A stretch of 64,000 bases of DNA from Leptopterna dolabrata (GCA_954871275.1 OX940975.1:50805047-50869046), one strand, 5' to 3'; counted from the stretch's first letter, positions 9,561 to 23,125 are shown. The notes: generated by a model from the sequence alone, not told the origin. A program made the numbers and translations.

Positions 9561-11440
9561 AATAATCGTTTCATTGATCATCCTAAATTATAAAATAATG
9601 AGGAAACAGGGCCAAAAAGGCCTTCCTGACTTGGTAAACCCATATCTAAACTAAAATTGTGAGGTACTATTATAAGCACTTCTGGCCATTTCGAGGCTAA
9701 TGCTGTTGACTTCTTTTGTTATTGTCGTCTTGTAAATGGGTGCTGGTAGCGGGAGGAGGGCTGGAACCTCCTTTATCGTCCCCGGACCATCAGTGAACTT
9801 GCAGCGGCAGTACCTAACAGAAGTTAACACTGTTCAAGCACCGAGATGACGCACCGAGTTATTGACGAGTTAAGAGAACGGCCCTACCAGAACTTTGCTA
9901 ATAGAGGGCCCATCTGCGATCCAACCCGCTTATACCCTCAAAATTCCAGCTCTCTACGACTATTTTTGGCGTAGTTAGAAACGTTACAAGGAAATGGTCA
10001 ACATTTCATGTTCGCGCTTGCTCAGACGAAAGTTACAGTACGATTCTAATGAAATTCATATGGAACTATCGAAAGTATTATTCCTGGTCGACCCTCCACG
10101 TTTGAACTCTATCTTTAAAACCTATCGAATAAAAACTACATTGCAGACTATGCAGCTGTATTGCAGTTTGGTTGTAGTAGTGGTTTACGTTTGATTTTTA
10201 TTAACTAGCCCCTTAAGTCTTTGTGGCACATGCAGAATGTAGGTAGCGAATTGTGAGGGATACTCCATAATTCTCCCCAGCATTTCCACATTTTCAGAGA
10301 CAATGTGGCGTCATTTATAGCATTTATGATGGAAATTGTAAACATGTTTGTTCCGGGAAGGACCCTGGAGTCGTACAGTAGGGCTAATCAGCTGAGATTT
10401 ATCAGCTGTTTATCAGAGGGGGCCACTTTGTTCCATGATGAGAGGAGTTTAGTTTTCTTTGAATTGATTGCCTCTTGAACATTTCCACTTTTCCACATTG
10501 CCTCATCATTCCCCATCCATTCTAACATTATTATACACTACATGAAACAAACCCTTGAAAAATCGGATGAAATATTCATTTCCTACTGTCACGAAAGTGA
10601 GATTAGTTTCCGATGGCAGTTTAAATTATTACATTATTGTAGATTTATTTATTGGCAACCATAATTTTTATTTACAAGTTTCAAAGTATATGAGTTTACA
10701 ATTCAATAAAATTTAATTTTTCATACTGACACGATCCACGTCTTTCATTTTCTTACTAGCAGGAAAACCCATGGTACTAAAAACAACGGGCTCTAGAGCT
10801 GTATGTATATAGTTTATTTCCTGCCATCGAAGAGAAGCCACGAAAAATTCGCGCTTGATAATGACAGTTCACAAATTTCTCATAGATATGAACTTATTTC
10901 ATATGCCTCTGTCTCTGTCTGTGTCTGTCATATTTATGTCAATTGAAAAACGATGAACTCAGGGGCCCACTAATACTAATACGAAGAATCTCATCCCAAC
11001 CCAGGAACCCGTCCGAAATCTTCATCTCCACTTCTAACAAAGCATAACCCCAGCCACTCCATTCTGTCGATTGGAAAAACATTTTCACGATTTTAATTAT
11101 GAATCGTGGACGGTAAGAAACATGAGGGCAACCACCTACCAATTACGCGATTATTATTATTCTGAGGATGAAGTCACGATCTTTGAATAAAGCAGGACGG
11201 CATGTCCCACAAAATAGTTTTTTGTACTTTTGAAACCGCCGTGAAAACTTCTTTCCGACAGCACCCATTCTGGCTTGGTGGTCGAAAGTCTTATACTACA
11301 TAGGCTCTACAGTAGCTGCCAAAAGCACGAACAGGAATACGGTCAAAGAGAAGCTCTGGAGGATCGAGTGGTAGCCTATAACCTGGTCCGGAACTCACTG
11401 ATCGCAATGAGACCACCCTCTGAAATCCGTTCAGCCGTTT

Positions 11441-11886
11441 GACCCTGATGCAGACACACACGCGCGCACACACACTCACACGCACGCACGCTCTCACACA
11501 CACACACACACACACGCAGACAGGCAGAGAGACAGACAGGCAGACACAGACAGACAGATTTATATACAGATACTGACAGACAGACAGGCATAGACAGACA
11601 ATCAAACTGACACAGACAGAGATACGCAGACAGACAGACGCAGACAGCCAGACACACAGATACAGACACGGACAGACAGACAGGCACAGACAGACAGACA
11701 CATATATACACAGACAGACATACACAGATGCAGACACATGCAGACAGGCACATACATACAGACACAGACAGACAAACATACAGATACTGACAGACAGATG
11801 CACAGACAGCCATACAGATGCTGGCAGACAGACATGCAGACATACGCATACAGACAGGCATGCACATACATACATACATACATACA

Positions 11887-11918
<32 letters not shown>

Positions 11919-12030
11919 CTGGCAGGCCGACATATACTGACAGCCATACACACAGCCAGGCAGACAGACACAGACACTCATACATACATACATAAACATA
12001 CAGACAGACGCAGACAGACAGACAGAAACT
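11441..12030. repeat. Compound CAGA / CACA / CATA microsatellite
   Basis: There are about 590 bases of degenerate CAGACAGA, CACACACA and CATACATA runs, including a CATA run of roughly 45 bases at 11,865-11,915. Long open frames rich in Cys, Val and Ser on the minus strand here (up to 278 codons) are simple-repeat artefacts: all three minus frames are open and show the same C-L-S-V periodicity. The array lies in the intron between exons c and d. Arrays like this are usually length-polymorphic. Confidence 0.95.
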
Positions 12031-12349
12031 CTGAAATTAAAGTAAAAATGAAGACCTTGAAGTAGGAAAAAGAAATAGAAGTAATGTATTTCTGATTTTT
12101 GGTGGGCTCCGAACCGAAAGTGACACCAAAGTACAGTCATTTTTACATTGTAATTTCTTGATTGAATTGGCAGGTTGGATTTTTCTGCGCCTTCCCTGTA
12201 ATCAGATGTCATATTATATTATTTAGGAAATGTTTAGAGAGGGATGTTTCGCAATCACAGTTTTCCCATTTACACAGACTATAGCTAATTTTAATACGTA
12301 AGTAGTTAATCTTATAATAATTGTGTTGACAAGTTGTATTCGATTGCAG

Positions 12350-12445
12350 GGGACAGAAGTTCATCAGGATTGGTGGAGTTTGAGACTCTCGATGACGCCG
12401 TCAGTTGTTTGGTTATTTGCAATCACATGCCAATAAAGAATGCAG
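12350..12445 (+). CDS. sm: hnRNP L / smooth orthologue, exon d (RRM4, RNP1 strand)
   Basis: This 96-base exon sits between acceptor CGATTGCAG and donor GTGAGA. After GG completes a Gly codon it codes 31 residues: DRSSSGLVEFETLDDAVSCL, then VICNHMPIKNA. (E/D)RSSSGL(L/V)E(W/F) is the diagnostic RNP1-like strand 3 of RRM4 in hnRNP L and smooth, and DDAVSCLVICNH is helix 2. The last G joins AA of the final exon to make Glu. It is too short to appear as an ORF and is recognised only by homology and phase. Both neighbouring splices preserve the frame. Confidence 0.92.
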
Positions 12446-13230
12446 GTGAGAACACAATCTTTTGAGTGCTTTTTTTTAAACGTACTTATATTCACTTTCA
12501 TCACTAGCCTAAAAAATCTAACGGCAATCCTTGCATAATATTGAGTTGCAGAAAGCATCGTATCACCATGCAGGTGCATAGTTTAGTGGTTAAAGAAAAG
12601 AAAAAACTACCCTGTCATAGGTCGCTGTTGAATGGAGCGAGTTATAATGGTGATCAAAGAACCCGCTAAGAAACTAAAGTTCCTACTTGCTAGGGAACAT
12701 CGAGATAAAATTTAAAAATCTATATTTTGATTCTGCTGAGCTCCCCCCCACTCCCTATCCTTCCATAGGTGGGCCTCTCTTGGGATGAGAGGAGGTGGAA
12801 ATCAAAACCACAAGGCTGAGTCAGAGCAGATCCGAGCGGTTCCAAGATGGTCGATGTGCACTAAGTGGGGTAGTTGATGGGCATATTTATTCACTTAACG
12901 ATCACCAGTTGCGATCCAAACCTATTGTCCCTTACCTGGTCAGCAGGTCCATTCATTCTTAGTGGGCCAGTGGAGGAGGAGTTCCAGGATTTAGTTTGGG
13001 GTAGCATTTTACTCGCATATCACGGTAATTTAAAACATCCCAGGAGATCAGTAAGAAACAGCCATTTCAGGCAGGGCATCGCTGCAACTGTCCTACGGCT
13101 GTCCTCTCAGGGTTGAAACAATTTTAATTTCAAGGGGGAGTGTTGTAGATGCGGGTAGTATTATGGGATTATGCAGGTAGTTCCATAGCAAAGTCGTTTC
13201 TGGACTGTTGATGTCCGGCAGGACGGTAAT

Positions 13231-13247
13231 CCCCCCCCCCCCCCCCC
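13231..13247. repeat. Poly(C) run of 17
   Basis: This is an uninterrupted run of 17 C in the intron between exons d and e. G/C runs of the same length (17) occur at 21430-21446, 25466-25482 and 42203-42219, with shorter ones of 11-15 elsewhere. Confidence 0.95.
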
Positions 13248-13324
13248 AAGACCTCATTCTTTTAGTGAAATCGGAATTATTCATATTCGAACTTATGGTC
13301 CGTGACATGGCTCTGCGGTTCAAC

Positions 13325-13500
13325 GATTTTTCACGTTTGCGCATGCGCAGTTGCTACTACTGATTAGAATGCAACAAAATTGAACCAACTAGACATAATC
13401 CTGAACTAACGTCAGAATTTGGACCATTTGGTCATGAGCTGTGGGATCGACGTTTTTCACGTTGGCGCATGCGCAGTCGCTACTGCTGAACCGAGTGCGA
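13325..13500 (+). repeat. Two tandem copies of a ~126-bp unit with GCGCATGCGCAG core
   Basis: GCGCATGCGCAG occurs at 13339-13350 and 13465-13476, each preceded by TTTTTCACGTT and followed by T(T/C)GCTACT(A/G)CTGA. The following text (ACCAACTAG.C.TAA.CC.GAAC) is also shared, so the unit is about 126 bases. The core is palindromic and matches the shape of an NRF-1-type site, but lying inside an intronic repeat this is probably coincidental. Confidence 0.6.
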
Positions 13501-15083
13501 CGAAATTCATATGGGACCAACTAGGACTAACCCCGAACCACCATCAAAATTCCACTTCTAAGGGGCCGAGCCTAAAAATGACCTAATTTTCGTTTTTTTG
13601 TTTTACAACCCCAATGGCACCCAGCCACAGTGCTATAAAGATTACTAGCATTGCCTCTAATATTATTTTAATCATTCGTTTCCCTAAAATGTTTTAGCTT
13701 TAAATCACTCCATATTTGACGCTGTGGGCCGTCATTTACCTTAGTTGCAGCCGCCCCTGATGAATCCGGAGTGTGTGTGCAATTCCGAGATAAGGGTTGA
13801 AAACCTTACATTGATTCTAGGACTAACCTAAACCAGAAAGTTTAAAATGCCTCGTAATTAACAGTTCTGAAATTTCAAGTTATTCCCACTCAGTATCCTA
13901 CATAAAATCTAGGTAGGTAACCATCAAAAAGCTGTATTAACCCTCTACTTAGTGGCCTTTTTTAAATTAAAAAAAAATTTATTGGCTTCGAAAATACAAT
14001 ATACAGCAGCAATGTGTTTAGATAATAAAGTATTAACGTAGATTATTTATGAACTGAAATGACATAGGTAACTTGTAGGTTACTTTTTTTTTAACTCAAT
14101 TTTTCGGTCTGAGGGTATTACCTATCATTGCACTATCATCAGCGAGAGAATTCCCGCCAGCGCTTCAGCGGCTGTCGGTAGGCCTATCCCCTGGTGCCGC
14201 CAGTCTGCGATGTTTTCACATCCGAACGGAGGTTCAGTCATTCTACGGCTTTTCACCGTAAATATGCGAGAAAAGTTTTTCTAGTAGTCCAACACGGGGA
14301 TGAAGCAGTCACTTGATGAAAAATCGTTTAGTTAACACTTTCGGCTTCGTACAAGTTGCACGAATGGTTGCTAATTTGCCAGTTGAGCAGGAACTCTAAG
14401 AGTTGGACATACCTGCTATCTTCGCTGTCTTGTTCATTTTGGTTTCGCAACTTCGCCTTACTTTTATTTATAAAACTTGTTGATTTTCGGCTAGTTAAGT
14501 CTTTTGATCCTTGAAAATTTACTTCTGTTACCTATTTACTACTAGTGAGTCCTCTGACGAGGTGCCTCATGCCTCATGCAATTTTGAAAATAGTTTTAAT
14601 TCTGGCTATCCTACCACTCTGAATAATAGCTGTTTTTCGTAACGTTTTATGGCTAAGGTAAATATTTATCAACCGCTGTTAGGATGATTAATAGTGCTTT
14701 GAAATTTATTCCATTCGATTGAGCGTGCTGGAAAACATGAAAAACTATACCAAACAAATTTTTCTGGCATATGGCACCACCGGTGCCTGCGCCGTTCCCT
14801 TGCACCACGGTGACTCCAAAAACTATACGGCAAATTCCCAAAATTGCGGCTTTTAGCGCGGTACAGACATAAATACGTATACCTATAGGTTCGTAGTCAC
14901 CCGCAAATGTCGCTAGAGTCTAAATACGGAGCCACACTGACGTTTGGCAAAAAGGAGAAGCAAGGTTAACAAAATTGAACTCAATTTCCAAGTTGTGGCG
15001 ATCCATTGTGTTAATTAAATCCCACTTCCAGTAATAGTAAGATATAATTTCACGAGACTTCGAATAGAAACATTCCCTCCCAA

Positions 15084-15185
15084 GGTTTTGCTCCGCCTAC
15101 TTGGGCCAACAGCCAATCAGATGTCAATATACCTCATACGTCACTTTTGGTTGCACTATTATTTTGAATCACTCATTTAAAAAAA
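15084..15185 (+). repeat. Family B dispersed repeat, copy 1 (copy 2 at 39,999-40,095)
   Basis: GCTCCGCCTACTTGGGCCAA is followed by CAGCCAATCAGATGTCAATA, ATACGTCA and CTCATTTAAAAA. All of this recurs in the same order at 39,999-40,095 with a few changes. The repeat is GC-rich at its start and non-coding. It is of unknown class, perhaps a short non-autonomous element. Confidence 0.6.
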
Positions 15186-16018
15186 GACAAAAATGCTTAT
15201 TTTTGAAAGCGGACTTCCAACGACCGTGGGTGATCAATTATTAAGTTTACAAAAAAAGTTATTGAACAAAAAGTTTACAAATTTGGGGTTTTGTGGTTCA
15301 AATACTGTTCAAGTTCCGTAAATATTTATTATTTTTCAGGTTCCCAGGTAGATATTTCAGGAAGATTCATATACTTACTTCAAAAATTTGCACATGACCG
15401 CGTGCTGCGGGTCAGGAACTAAGTTCCGATGGCCTCAGATTTCCAGTTGAAACCCCTCGAACTAATCCAGTGATTCATTGGGTTTGTGCGATTTGTGCCA
15501 AACGAGATTTCATTTTTAGGTGGGGAGGATGGTGCTATAAACGTCTTCAAATAACAAATTAGAGAAAAGAAACTGGCTGAATCAAGTAACATAAACTATT
15601 ATTTTTAATTAGGCAAACAGCGTTGGCGTTTAGGATATATTTTCATGTTCGATTGTTGTCTCCGATGTTTTAAGAAGGCGGTTGAATATATCATATTTAT
15701 GCTAGGTGTTGATTACTCCCCCAGCCTCCAGGAGCGTTGTGAATTCTCTCACTGCATGGTTTTTCTGGATTTTAAAGTTCTCAGTTGTTTGAATCGGGGT
15801 CAATGTTCTACATGCTGATTATAATATTGTGACCGTTGACGTTTTTCACGGCATTTTATTTTTCCGTCACATCTGCATGAAGCGATCCAATGTAACATTT
15901 CTGTGTTCATTGTACATACCTATATTATGTATGTGACTGGTTCTACCGCTATGTGCTCTAATAAGAACTGTTATGCCACTATCTGTCTACCTGAAAGTAG
16001 TGGGCAATTCTGTTACAG

Positions 16019-16119
16019 AAAGCAAGTTTCCCTACGTGTTGAAGCTGTGTTTCTCATCGACCAGATCAATTATGGCCAAAGACGGGCCACCCTTCAAGGA
16101 CGATTCCCAAATGCAGTAA
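16019..16119 (+). CDS. sm: hnRNP L / smooth orthologue, last coding exon
   Basis: The exon follows acceptor GCAATTCTGTTACAG. With the G carried over from exon d it starts Glu, then SKFPYVLKLCFSSTRSIMAK and twelve more residues, ending at TAA 16117-16119. KFP(Y/F)..KLCFS(S/T) is the last beta strand of RRM4 and is the canonical C-terminal signature of hnRNP L/smooth proteins. Together the five exons in this window code 193 residues. The tail after RRM4 is short (about 18 residues), so this is probably one isoform. A longer open frame across the acceptor (15903-16226) is in a different reading frame. Confidence 0.93.
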
Positions 16120-16333
16120 AGAGAGATTTATCCGTTATCAAAATAGAAAGTGAAATCAGGGAAGAGAACTTAATCTTTCCCCCTCAACTGCAGTTTCTCT
16201 GTTTACGTCAATTATTATTCATATAAGAATATGAAGAAAATATATATCTTAAAAAAAATCATTTTCTAGTTTGAAGATAGAGATAAATCTATCGACGACT
16301 AAGGTATCCTCCTACAATACTTGAGATGATTGT

Positions 16334-16339
16334 AATAAA
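16334..16339 (+). promoter_or_regulatory. Poly(A) signal, proximal candidate
   Basis: AATAAA lies 215 bases after the stop codon and is followed within 20 bases by a TG-rich element. It is the first canonical hexamer with a suitable downstream context. Confidence 0.5.
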
Positions 16340-17756
16340 TGACAATGTGTTTTGTAATTTTATTCGGTTAGTGAACCGAAGTATGACAATTTTTGGAGAA
16401 ACTGGTTTGATATACTACGTTTGAGGGCGTTTCTACCGAATACTATTTAAATTGTTAACTTCTTAAATAAATTATGTAGAATTCTGTTGTTGGTTCCAAT
16501 TGGTGAGTTTTCTAGTATTTTTCTGCTACAGTGTTCTAAATTACATACTTCTGTCACATATCACAACTCATTTTCGTTTTTCATGGTGTAAAATTTAATT
16601 TTATAGTATCTAAAAGACAGTACGTTTTATTTATTTTAGTACATTGATTTAAAATGGGTAGCCATTTTGTTTTTTATTGCTATAGATTTAATTGATATTT
16701 TAGGGCAAATTGGACATCAATTTTTAGATAGGTATTAGCTTAGTTTTATGTTTGAAGTAGGCCCTTGTAGTAATATTTTGATTCAACTTTTTCCTTATGA
16801 AGTATTTGGTTTTGGAGTTCTCCCATCTCTTTCTTTTGAACGACAGCTCTAGATCAAGTTGCAGACCAAAAATAAGTAAGTACGAAGTCTCCTCGCTTTC
16901 ATCATTGCACCTAAACAGGAAAGCAATACAAATCAGACCCACCCTTAGTAATGACGGAATTATTTCCGATAATTCAATTCTGCCTCAATAGACACTCAAG
17001 AGGGTATCTCTGACAGTAGGAATGTATATTCCTACATTATGAAAATTAGTAGTATTAGTAGTCTGAGATGGCTATTAGTAACTAAAAAAGTTGTATCCAA
17101 TTTCGGTCTCCTCCCTCTCCGTGTCTACATTTTCGTCCGAGCCATTTTAATTTCTGCTTCGATGTTTTTAAATGGTTAATGTGGAAATATCTTAAACTAT
17201 TTGTACATGTAGGAAAAAAAAATGATGTTGACGTTCCGTGGTAGAAATGTTTCTGTAGGACTGTCTCTGTAAAACTTTTAAAAATATGAGAAAAATAACA
17301 AAAAAAATGAATTTTTGGCCTAGGGTGTAGTTGATACGCGGTGTTTAACCGCTACTAATGGTAGAAGTTAGATTTTAGTTTTTTGGTATTTGTGAAATTT
17401 TAGATACAAAAGGTTGCCAAAATAGTTGCATTATGTTGTCTTGAAGGGGAACGAGATGACGGAAGAGGTATTGAACATTTTACTAATTTCATTTATCATG
17501 GGGTATGCTGTGTGACGACTTATTTCGTTCTATGTGCTACAAAGAAATGAACACCGCATTTTTCATGGAACTCGGATTCTTCATTTTTGTATTCCGCGAA
17601 AGTATAATTATTCGTGTACATTAACCAAAAGATGAAACTGCTCTTAGTAAAATGTATTCGTGTACTACTGGCACCCTCATGTAATTGTGTATTAGTTCTT
17701 AGTGATCGTACATCCGATTAAATGTGCACAATGACATTCTACATGTAATTACACTG

Positions 17757-17762
17757 AATAAA
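17757..17762 (+). promoter_or_regulatory. Poly(A) signal, distal candidate
   Basis: AATAAA in ACTGAATAAAACTTAC lies about 1.6 kb after the stop. It would give a long 3' UTR isoform, which is common for RNA-binding protein genes. Confidence 0.35.
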
Positions 17763-20700
17763 ACTTACATTTATGCGAAACAGTAACTTATTCAAATACC
17801 ATTATACACCAACAACATTCAACGAAGCAACAATATAACACAAGGTACGTCACCACACTTTCCTTATTCATTTATCTATCCATAACCACAGTAAGTTATC
17901 CATTAGTTTCGTTCAAATCTCCTAATCATTACACTATTTTTCTTCGGCATTTTTACCAAGCTGAACATTATGGTGGGACCAAAGTTTATTTACGCTTCCA
18001 CTTTTTTGCACTCTGCGGACATCGATCAGGTTCGACATGATGTATTTATGAAAATACTGAAATTTGACATTTAAAAAACCCATCCCTCCCACAAAATTAT
18101 TTTGTAACTCGAGGAAAATAGTATTTTAATCGGCCGAACCAATTTATCCTGAAAGGCCCTCGATTTATTTTCATAATATTTTGTAAAGGTATAAACTCCA
18201 TATTGAAAGGAGATTCGTATGAATTCATTTCCTGAACTGATGTTGTGTTCAAAACCTTATTGTATAAATAAATGAAAAAAGGACAAATTTACTTTTGTTG
18301 AGACTTTTGGTAGAGTTCGAATAAAAGAGTCGGCTTTCTTGGAAGTTCTTCCAGGTAGTCCTGTTGTCACCAAACATTTTAGTTTTCAAACTACAAATTC
18401 CTTTTTTTTAATCAAAGAAGTTAGAAAAAGGAAATTGCGGTGGCAGTATTTGTCGACGAAATGAAGGTCAAAATGTGTATAAATTAGGTGGAGGGATATC
18501 GCCCATCCTTTTAACGTGGTAGAACTGTCCAAGCCGTAAGTACTGCCACCGCTTTTGGTGATTTCGATCCCCCATAAAGATGGCTCTTGAAGAAATCCGT
18601 GGGTCCAAAATAGACGAATCTGAAGTAATTTAAACAAAATCCGTAGATTTACGTTGATGTTCGAAACAGAATTGTAGGGACCCACCCCTGCAAGGGGAAT
18701 TGAAGTCACCAAAAGGCGCTTGTTGGGGGGTGTAAGTGCTTGAACCTTAAAAGGCCATCTTACTCAAAGAGTATTTGCCTACCACTCTGAATGCTTCAAA
18801 ACTGCAAGTCGTGTGGGATTTTTTGGCAGTTATCCTTGGAGTAAAGGTAGTTACGGGTGATGATCCATAATAAAGGGAAATTAATAGGGTATGGAGTGGT
18901 CTGTTGGGGATTTCTGGTGGAGTGTTTAGGATGCTTGTATCTAAATGGGATGAAAAAGTAATCTCCAACAATCTCTTACGAAAAACATAGGGAAGGAAAG
19001 AACCTTTACAGTGTTGTTCGCTTTGCTCATGTTATATAAGACATCCATCCCTTCAGAGAAATAGGGAAAAGTAGGTACTTGCTCTGATAGATCAGAATAC
19101 TGCAGACACTGGTAAATTATCATGAATTCAGTTTGCATTTTTTCTAGTTTTATGATGTGAGATAGACGAAAATGGGGCTGAATCGGGAAAATACGCCTCC
19201 TTCATATTTTGATGAGGAGGAGGGGGAGGGGCTGCTGTTGCCTGTGACGTACAGATATAGGTTTTGATTGGCTGGCTTTTGGTAGCAGGTGGGAGATGGC
19301 CTGTCGACGCGTTATATCCGTGTGTTTTAGGCAAGCAGCTTCTTCAAATTGTTCTTTTCTTTTTCATGTTTTTCTTTATCCATAAAGCAACTTATCCCTT
19401 AATTTTTTTTAACTTTTTCATATGTGTAGAGGAAGGTGATTATAAAATCAGTATGTAGCTACCAAAAACCGTCACCCCGGTGCAAAAGTTGATAGCCAAA
19501 AACCACATTTTTCGTTAGAGAGACTTTCTAAGTTTTTGCTTTGTCCTTTCTTCGATATCCTCTACCTGGGTTGTCTAATCTTGTGGATCAGACTCCTATC
19601 GATTCTCAGAGGATTCCCCCTCCCCCCCATACCATCGCTATCAATTTATGGACAAAAACCAAGATATTCATCTCTTGCACCAAAATGTTTCAGGTTTTTC
19701 AAAGATAATTCAGTTTCCATCACATGATAACGCTGTTTTACATTTAAAAATTATATGAAAATATTACTTACTGGCGGTTTATCACATTATAGATCACTTT
19801 AGCTCTGAACTTTTGCACATGCCCAAGAGGTTGACATGTATCAAGTGACTCCATCTTGTGCACTGTCCCCTCTCCCCAAATCCAAGATGGCCCGCACACC
19901 AGCACTCTATCGAGTGGTTTTCTGCTGAGACATACTTGATACGGTCTTGCACAGTGAAAGTACAGGGAATTTGAAGATGATCCGTATACTAAACTCAAAA
20001 TCGCATTTTAGTTTATTATTTATTTTTTTATTTATTTTTTTATATGGCCCACTTTTGCACTGAGTTGACAAAATGTTCTTTGTGGATACATGATAAGTGC
20101 CCATTTTTAGAAGCGGAGCCTCGACCAGGATTTGAAGATCAAGATCTGTTGACCATTAGATAGCTCTGTTATGGTAGGAAGTGCAAGATAACCCTCCAAC
20201 AGAAACCTCAACATTCCAGCCGCTTGTTTATAGAATATTGCAAAAGAACGCCAATTCTGGTTCTTCCATGACAAACCAGGGTCTGCCTCCTCCATTCCCC
20301 TTTTCTAAACTCTGCTTTTGATCATTCGATTTGAACGATGAAAGTTCAAATTCATGCTTATGCTTGTATACAATCTCTGACAGATTATGCTGTATATTTT
20401 TCACACTCACTTTCAATCGCAACTCGTTATTCTGTATTGAATAGGTACTCGATTTTTGATATTGTTTAATTACATAAATAAGTCCGTAGGTACTAGTTCG
20501 AAAGCGAAACCTCATTTTGATGCACTTGTTAATACGGATCACTTTAAATGTTTTCGCTTAAGTGCTGTCGCGAGCAGTGAACTTTGTTGGTGTTGTTATA
20601 GATAAATCTGAAAAATAATTTGAATAAAACGCCGGTGTTTGTTCCTGAATTGAATTTCGCACTCTGAGCTAATGGGAAAAGCTAACTGAATGACGTTGAA

Positions 20701-23112
20701 GCCCTCTTGGAGTGCTGAATAATGGAAAATGAAATGGGTTGGTGGCAACAAACTGTTGGTTGAGCGGATATTCGTGTTCGTTCACTTAATGTAGGGAATA
20801 CATGGTTATGAAGAAGCACGAGCCCGTAATAAACTAGGTATTCTAGGTCTGTGTACAGCTATTTTGTAGGCCTGATTTTGTATATAATACGCAAATTCTT
20901 ATTTCGGTTTTTGTTGTTTACAACTCCCTCTGTATAGAACTTTCCGTTATTTTGAAATTTTTGATTTCCCCCTTTTGTTTTGAGGCTGACCTCTGCAGCT
21001 CATGTGATTCTACCTTCTATGCAAAAATGGTTATAATAAATTTAACAAAAAATGTGTAAATGTGTATAGTAGTGAATTCTAATACCTATTATAGTTCTTA
21101 GGGCCCCTCCAACTTTAGTCGTAATCTCTGTCAAAGTCAATTAATTAAGCGAATATGGTTTGTGTATAGTCTAGGTCCAGATGTTTAGCAATCCTCTTGT
21201 TAAAATACCCGCAACTGTTGTTTTGACTTGAACACTGATTATTATGATTTTGGAATAAATTATTATTACACGCTTTGAAGTTTAGCGCATTATGATTCCT
21301 TCCATTTTGTATGGTCATCAGTCGGATTTTATTCTCTAGACTATAGGTAGGCATTCCACTGAGAATGAAGTTTTCTTCCTTGTTCACACAGGTATCATGA
21401 AGAAGTTGGAAATCCATATATAGATGAGAGGGGGGGGGGGGGGGGGAGCAGCTTCAACCATTTTTGAGTGCAAAGGATCTGGAGACCAGAATATAAGGTT
21501 TTTTTCGAATGTGTTATATTCACAGGACTGTCAATTTTCATTTCAAAACTCCGCATAGCTTGGGCAACAATCGGATAGAAGGAAAACGAAATGACGTCAT
21601 AAGTGGATGGCGCTGAGGGTTCCTCCCAGACGGACACGGGGGTAAGGGCCTTTACCTATGTCGTCATTTCGCTTTCTTTCCACTGGTTTATCGTCCACTT
21701 TCGATCATCTGATACTAATCATATAGGACCTTTTCGGAAAGCACTTGCCGAGATCTTTTACCTAAGACAATAAAATAAAACCGGTGAAATTGCTCATTGT
21801 TTTAAAATATGAATCGGAAGGCACCATGAAGATTCTTGTGGCAATTATTTATCGGTTGAAAATGCCCCGCCAGTGCGGCGGAATAAACCACCCTGGGCGC
21901 TTTCGACCACCACCCTTTAGTAAATTAGGTAGTAATTATTAACGTCGAAATTACTTGTAATAAGTGTTACAAACTTGTAATCAACACGAATTATAAAACT
22001 GCAATTAGCAGATGCATCAACGTTACAGGAACGAATATATATATATATATATATATATGCTACTATTTACACTGGTTGTGAATGACAGTAAAAAGGGCTC
22101 CTTTCTGATCACTGGAATTTGGCGGACGGTTATTTATTTTCCTGGATTCGCTATAATGTAACTGATTGAGCCACCCGACATTTAAGTGGGCCAAAAACAC
22201 TGACGTTCAGAGGCTGAACCAGCGGTTGAAACTCAGTGGTTGATTCTTGAATCTGACCCTACAGCATTCATTTGCTTACATTTTGTAAATATATGACAAA
22301 ACCGTACGTTTTTTTCGAATGAGACTAAAGTCGAGTAGAGTAGAGATGTTTGTTGGCGGTGACTTTTCATTCTCAATAACAAGTAGCGATTTGAAGAACT
22401 CACGGAGGTAGGTAGATGGTCGATTCTACAACTAATTTGCAACGAAAAGTTCCACTTGGGCGTTTTTCAAAAGACGCTTCGTTTTCGAGTTATTTTGATT
22501 TTAAGCTCTTTCGAATTCTAGACCTTGAACGTCTCCTTCAATCATAAAAACGGACATAACCCCCTTAATTTACAGTGCAAAAGCGAATTGTTAAAAACCA
22601 GTTCCAACGTAAACAACTGGTAAAAAAACCCAGTTACGGCACGATACATTAAAAATCCCGTCAAATGAATATAACCGCATTTGTTAACAGATCAGCTAAA
22701 GACAATGTTGGAGAGAGGCTACTTTGGACGTCCTTGTAACCTGTAGTTCGAAACCCCAGGTTTTTACAGTCGGGGAGGTTTGGGAATGTCACAATTCGAT
22801 TTAGCATGAAAAATTACGTAGAAAACGATACCCAACTCCTCTAATCCAGGTTATGAATACCCTAAAACACTCTTCCTCGGAAAACATGCTTTTTTCATTC
22901 AAGCGTGATTTTTCTCCCCTAATTAAAGAAGTGAAACGAAAAATAACCACACTGTGGGAAAACATCGAGATTCTGAGGAAGTTTTTTCCGTAACGCGCAC
23001 GTTCAAGCACTCATTTATTTGTGAGACCATTTGAGAAAATGTTGATTTTTGAAAAGTTGAGAAAAAAAATTTTCAGTCCAATTCTTCGTCCGCTGAAAGT
23101 ACCCTAATTATG
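17763..23112. other. Intergenic, no gene supported
   Basis: I read both strands and found only short open frames with no family resemblance. The region contains an (AT)n run at 22034-22058, a 17-base G run at 21430-21446, and T-rich stretches near 20,030. Nothing here resembles a conserved exon, a tRNA or a full mobile element. Confidence 0.6.
22034..22058. repeat. (AT)n microsatellite
   Basis: This is a run of alternating A and T of about 25 bases. Confidence 0.9.
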
Positions 23113-23125
23113 TTAGGGACATGTT

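Larger units (their letters stand above)
16120..17762 (+). other. sm: Probable 3' UTR of the hnRNP L / smooth gene
   Basis: This AT-rich, non-coding sequence follows the stop codon directly. AATAAA occurs at 16334-16339 and is followed by a GT-rich stretch (AATGTGTTTTGTAATTTT), a good proximal cleavage context. A further AATAAA lies at 17757-17762, and others are near 16465. No splice sites or coding resumption were seen. Which site is used cannot be told from sequence alone. Confidence 0.55.

Noticed and set aside
11291..12212. Long minus-strand frames (up to 278 codons) rich in Cys, Val and Ser
   Set aside because: They translate the CAGA/CACA/CATA microsatellite. All three frames are open with the same periodic composition, and none has a domain.
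13750..13815. Possible hammerhead ribozyme (CCCTGATGAATCCGG...GGGTTGAAAAC)
   Set aside because: CTGATGA is present, but the stem II pairing is poor and the required GAAAC segment is not correctly placed.
16797..16991. ORF in the 3' UTR of the hnRNP L / smooth gene
   Set aside because: Short, overlaps an opposite-strand frame, and has no motif. UTR sequence is the simpler reading.
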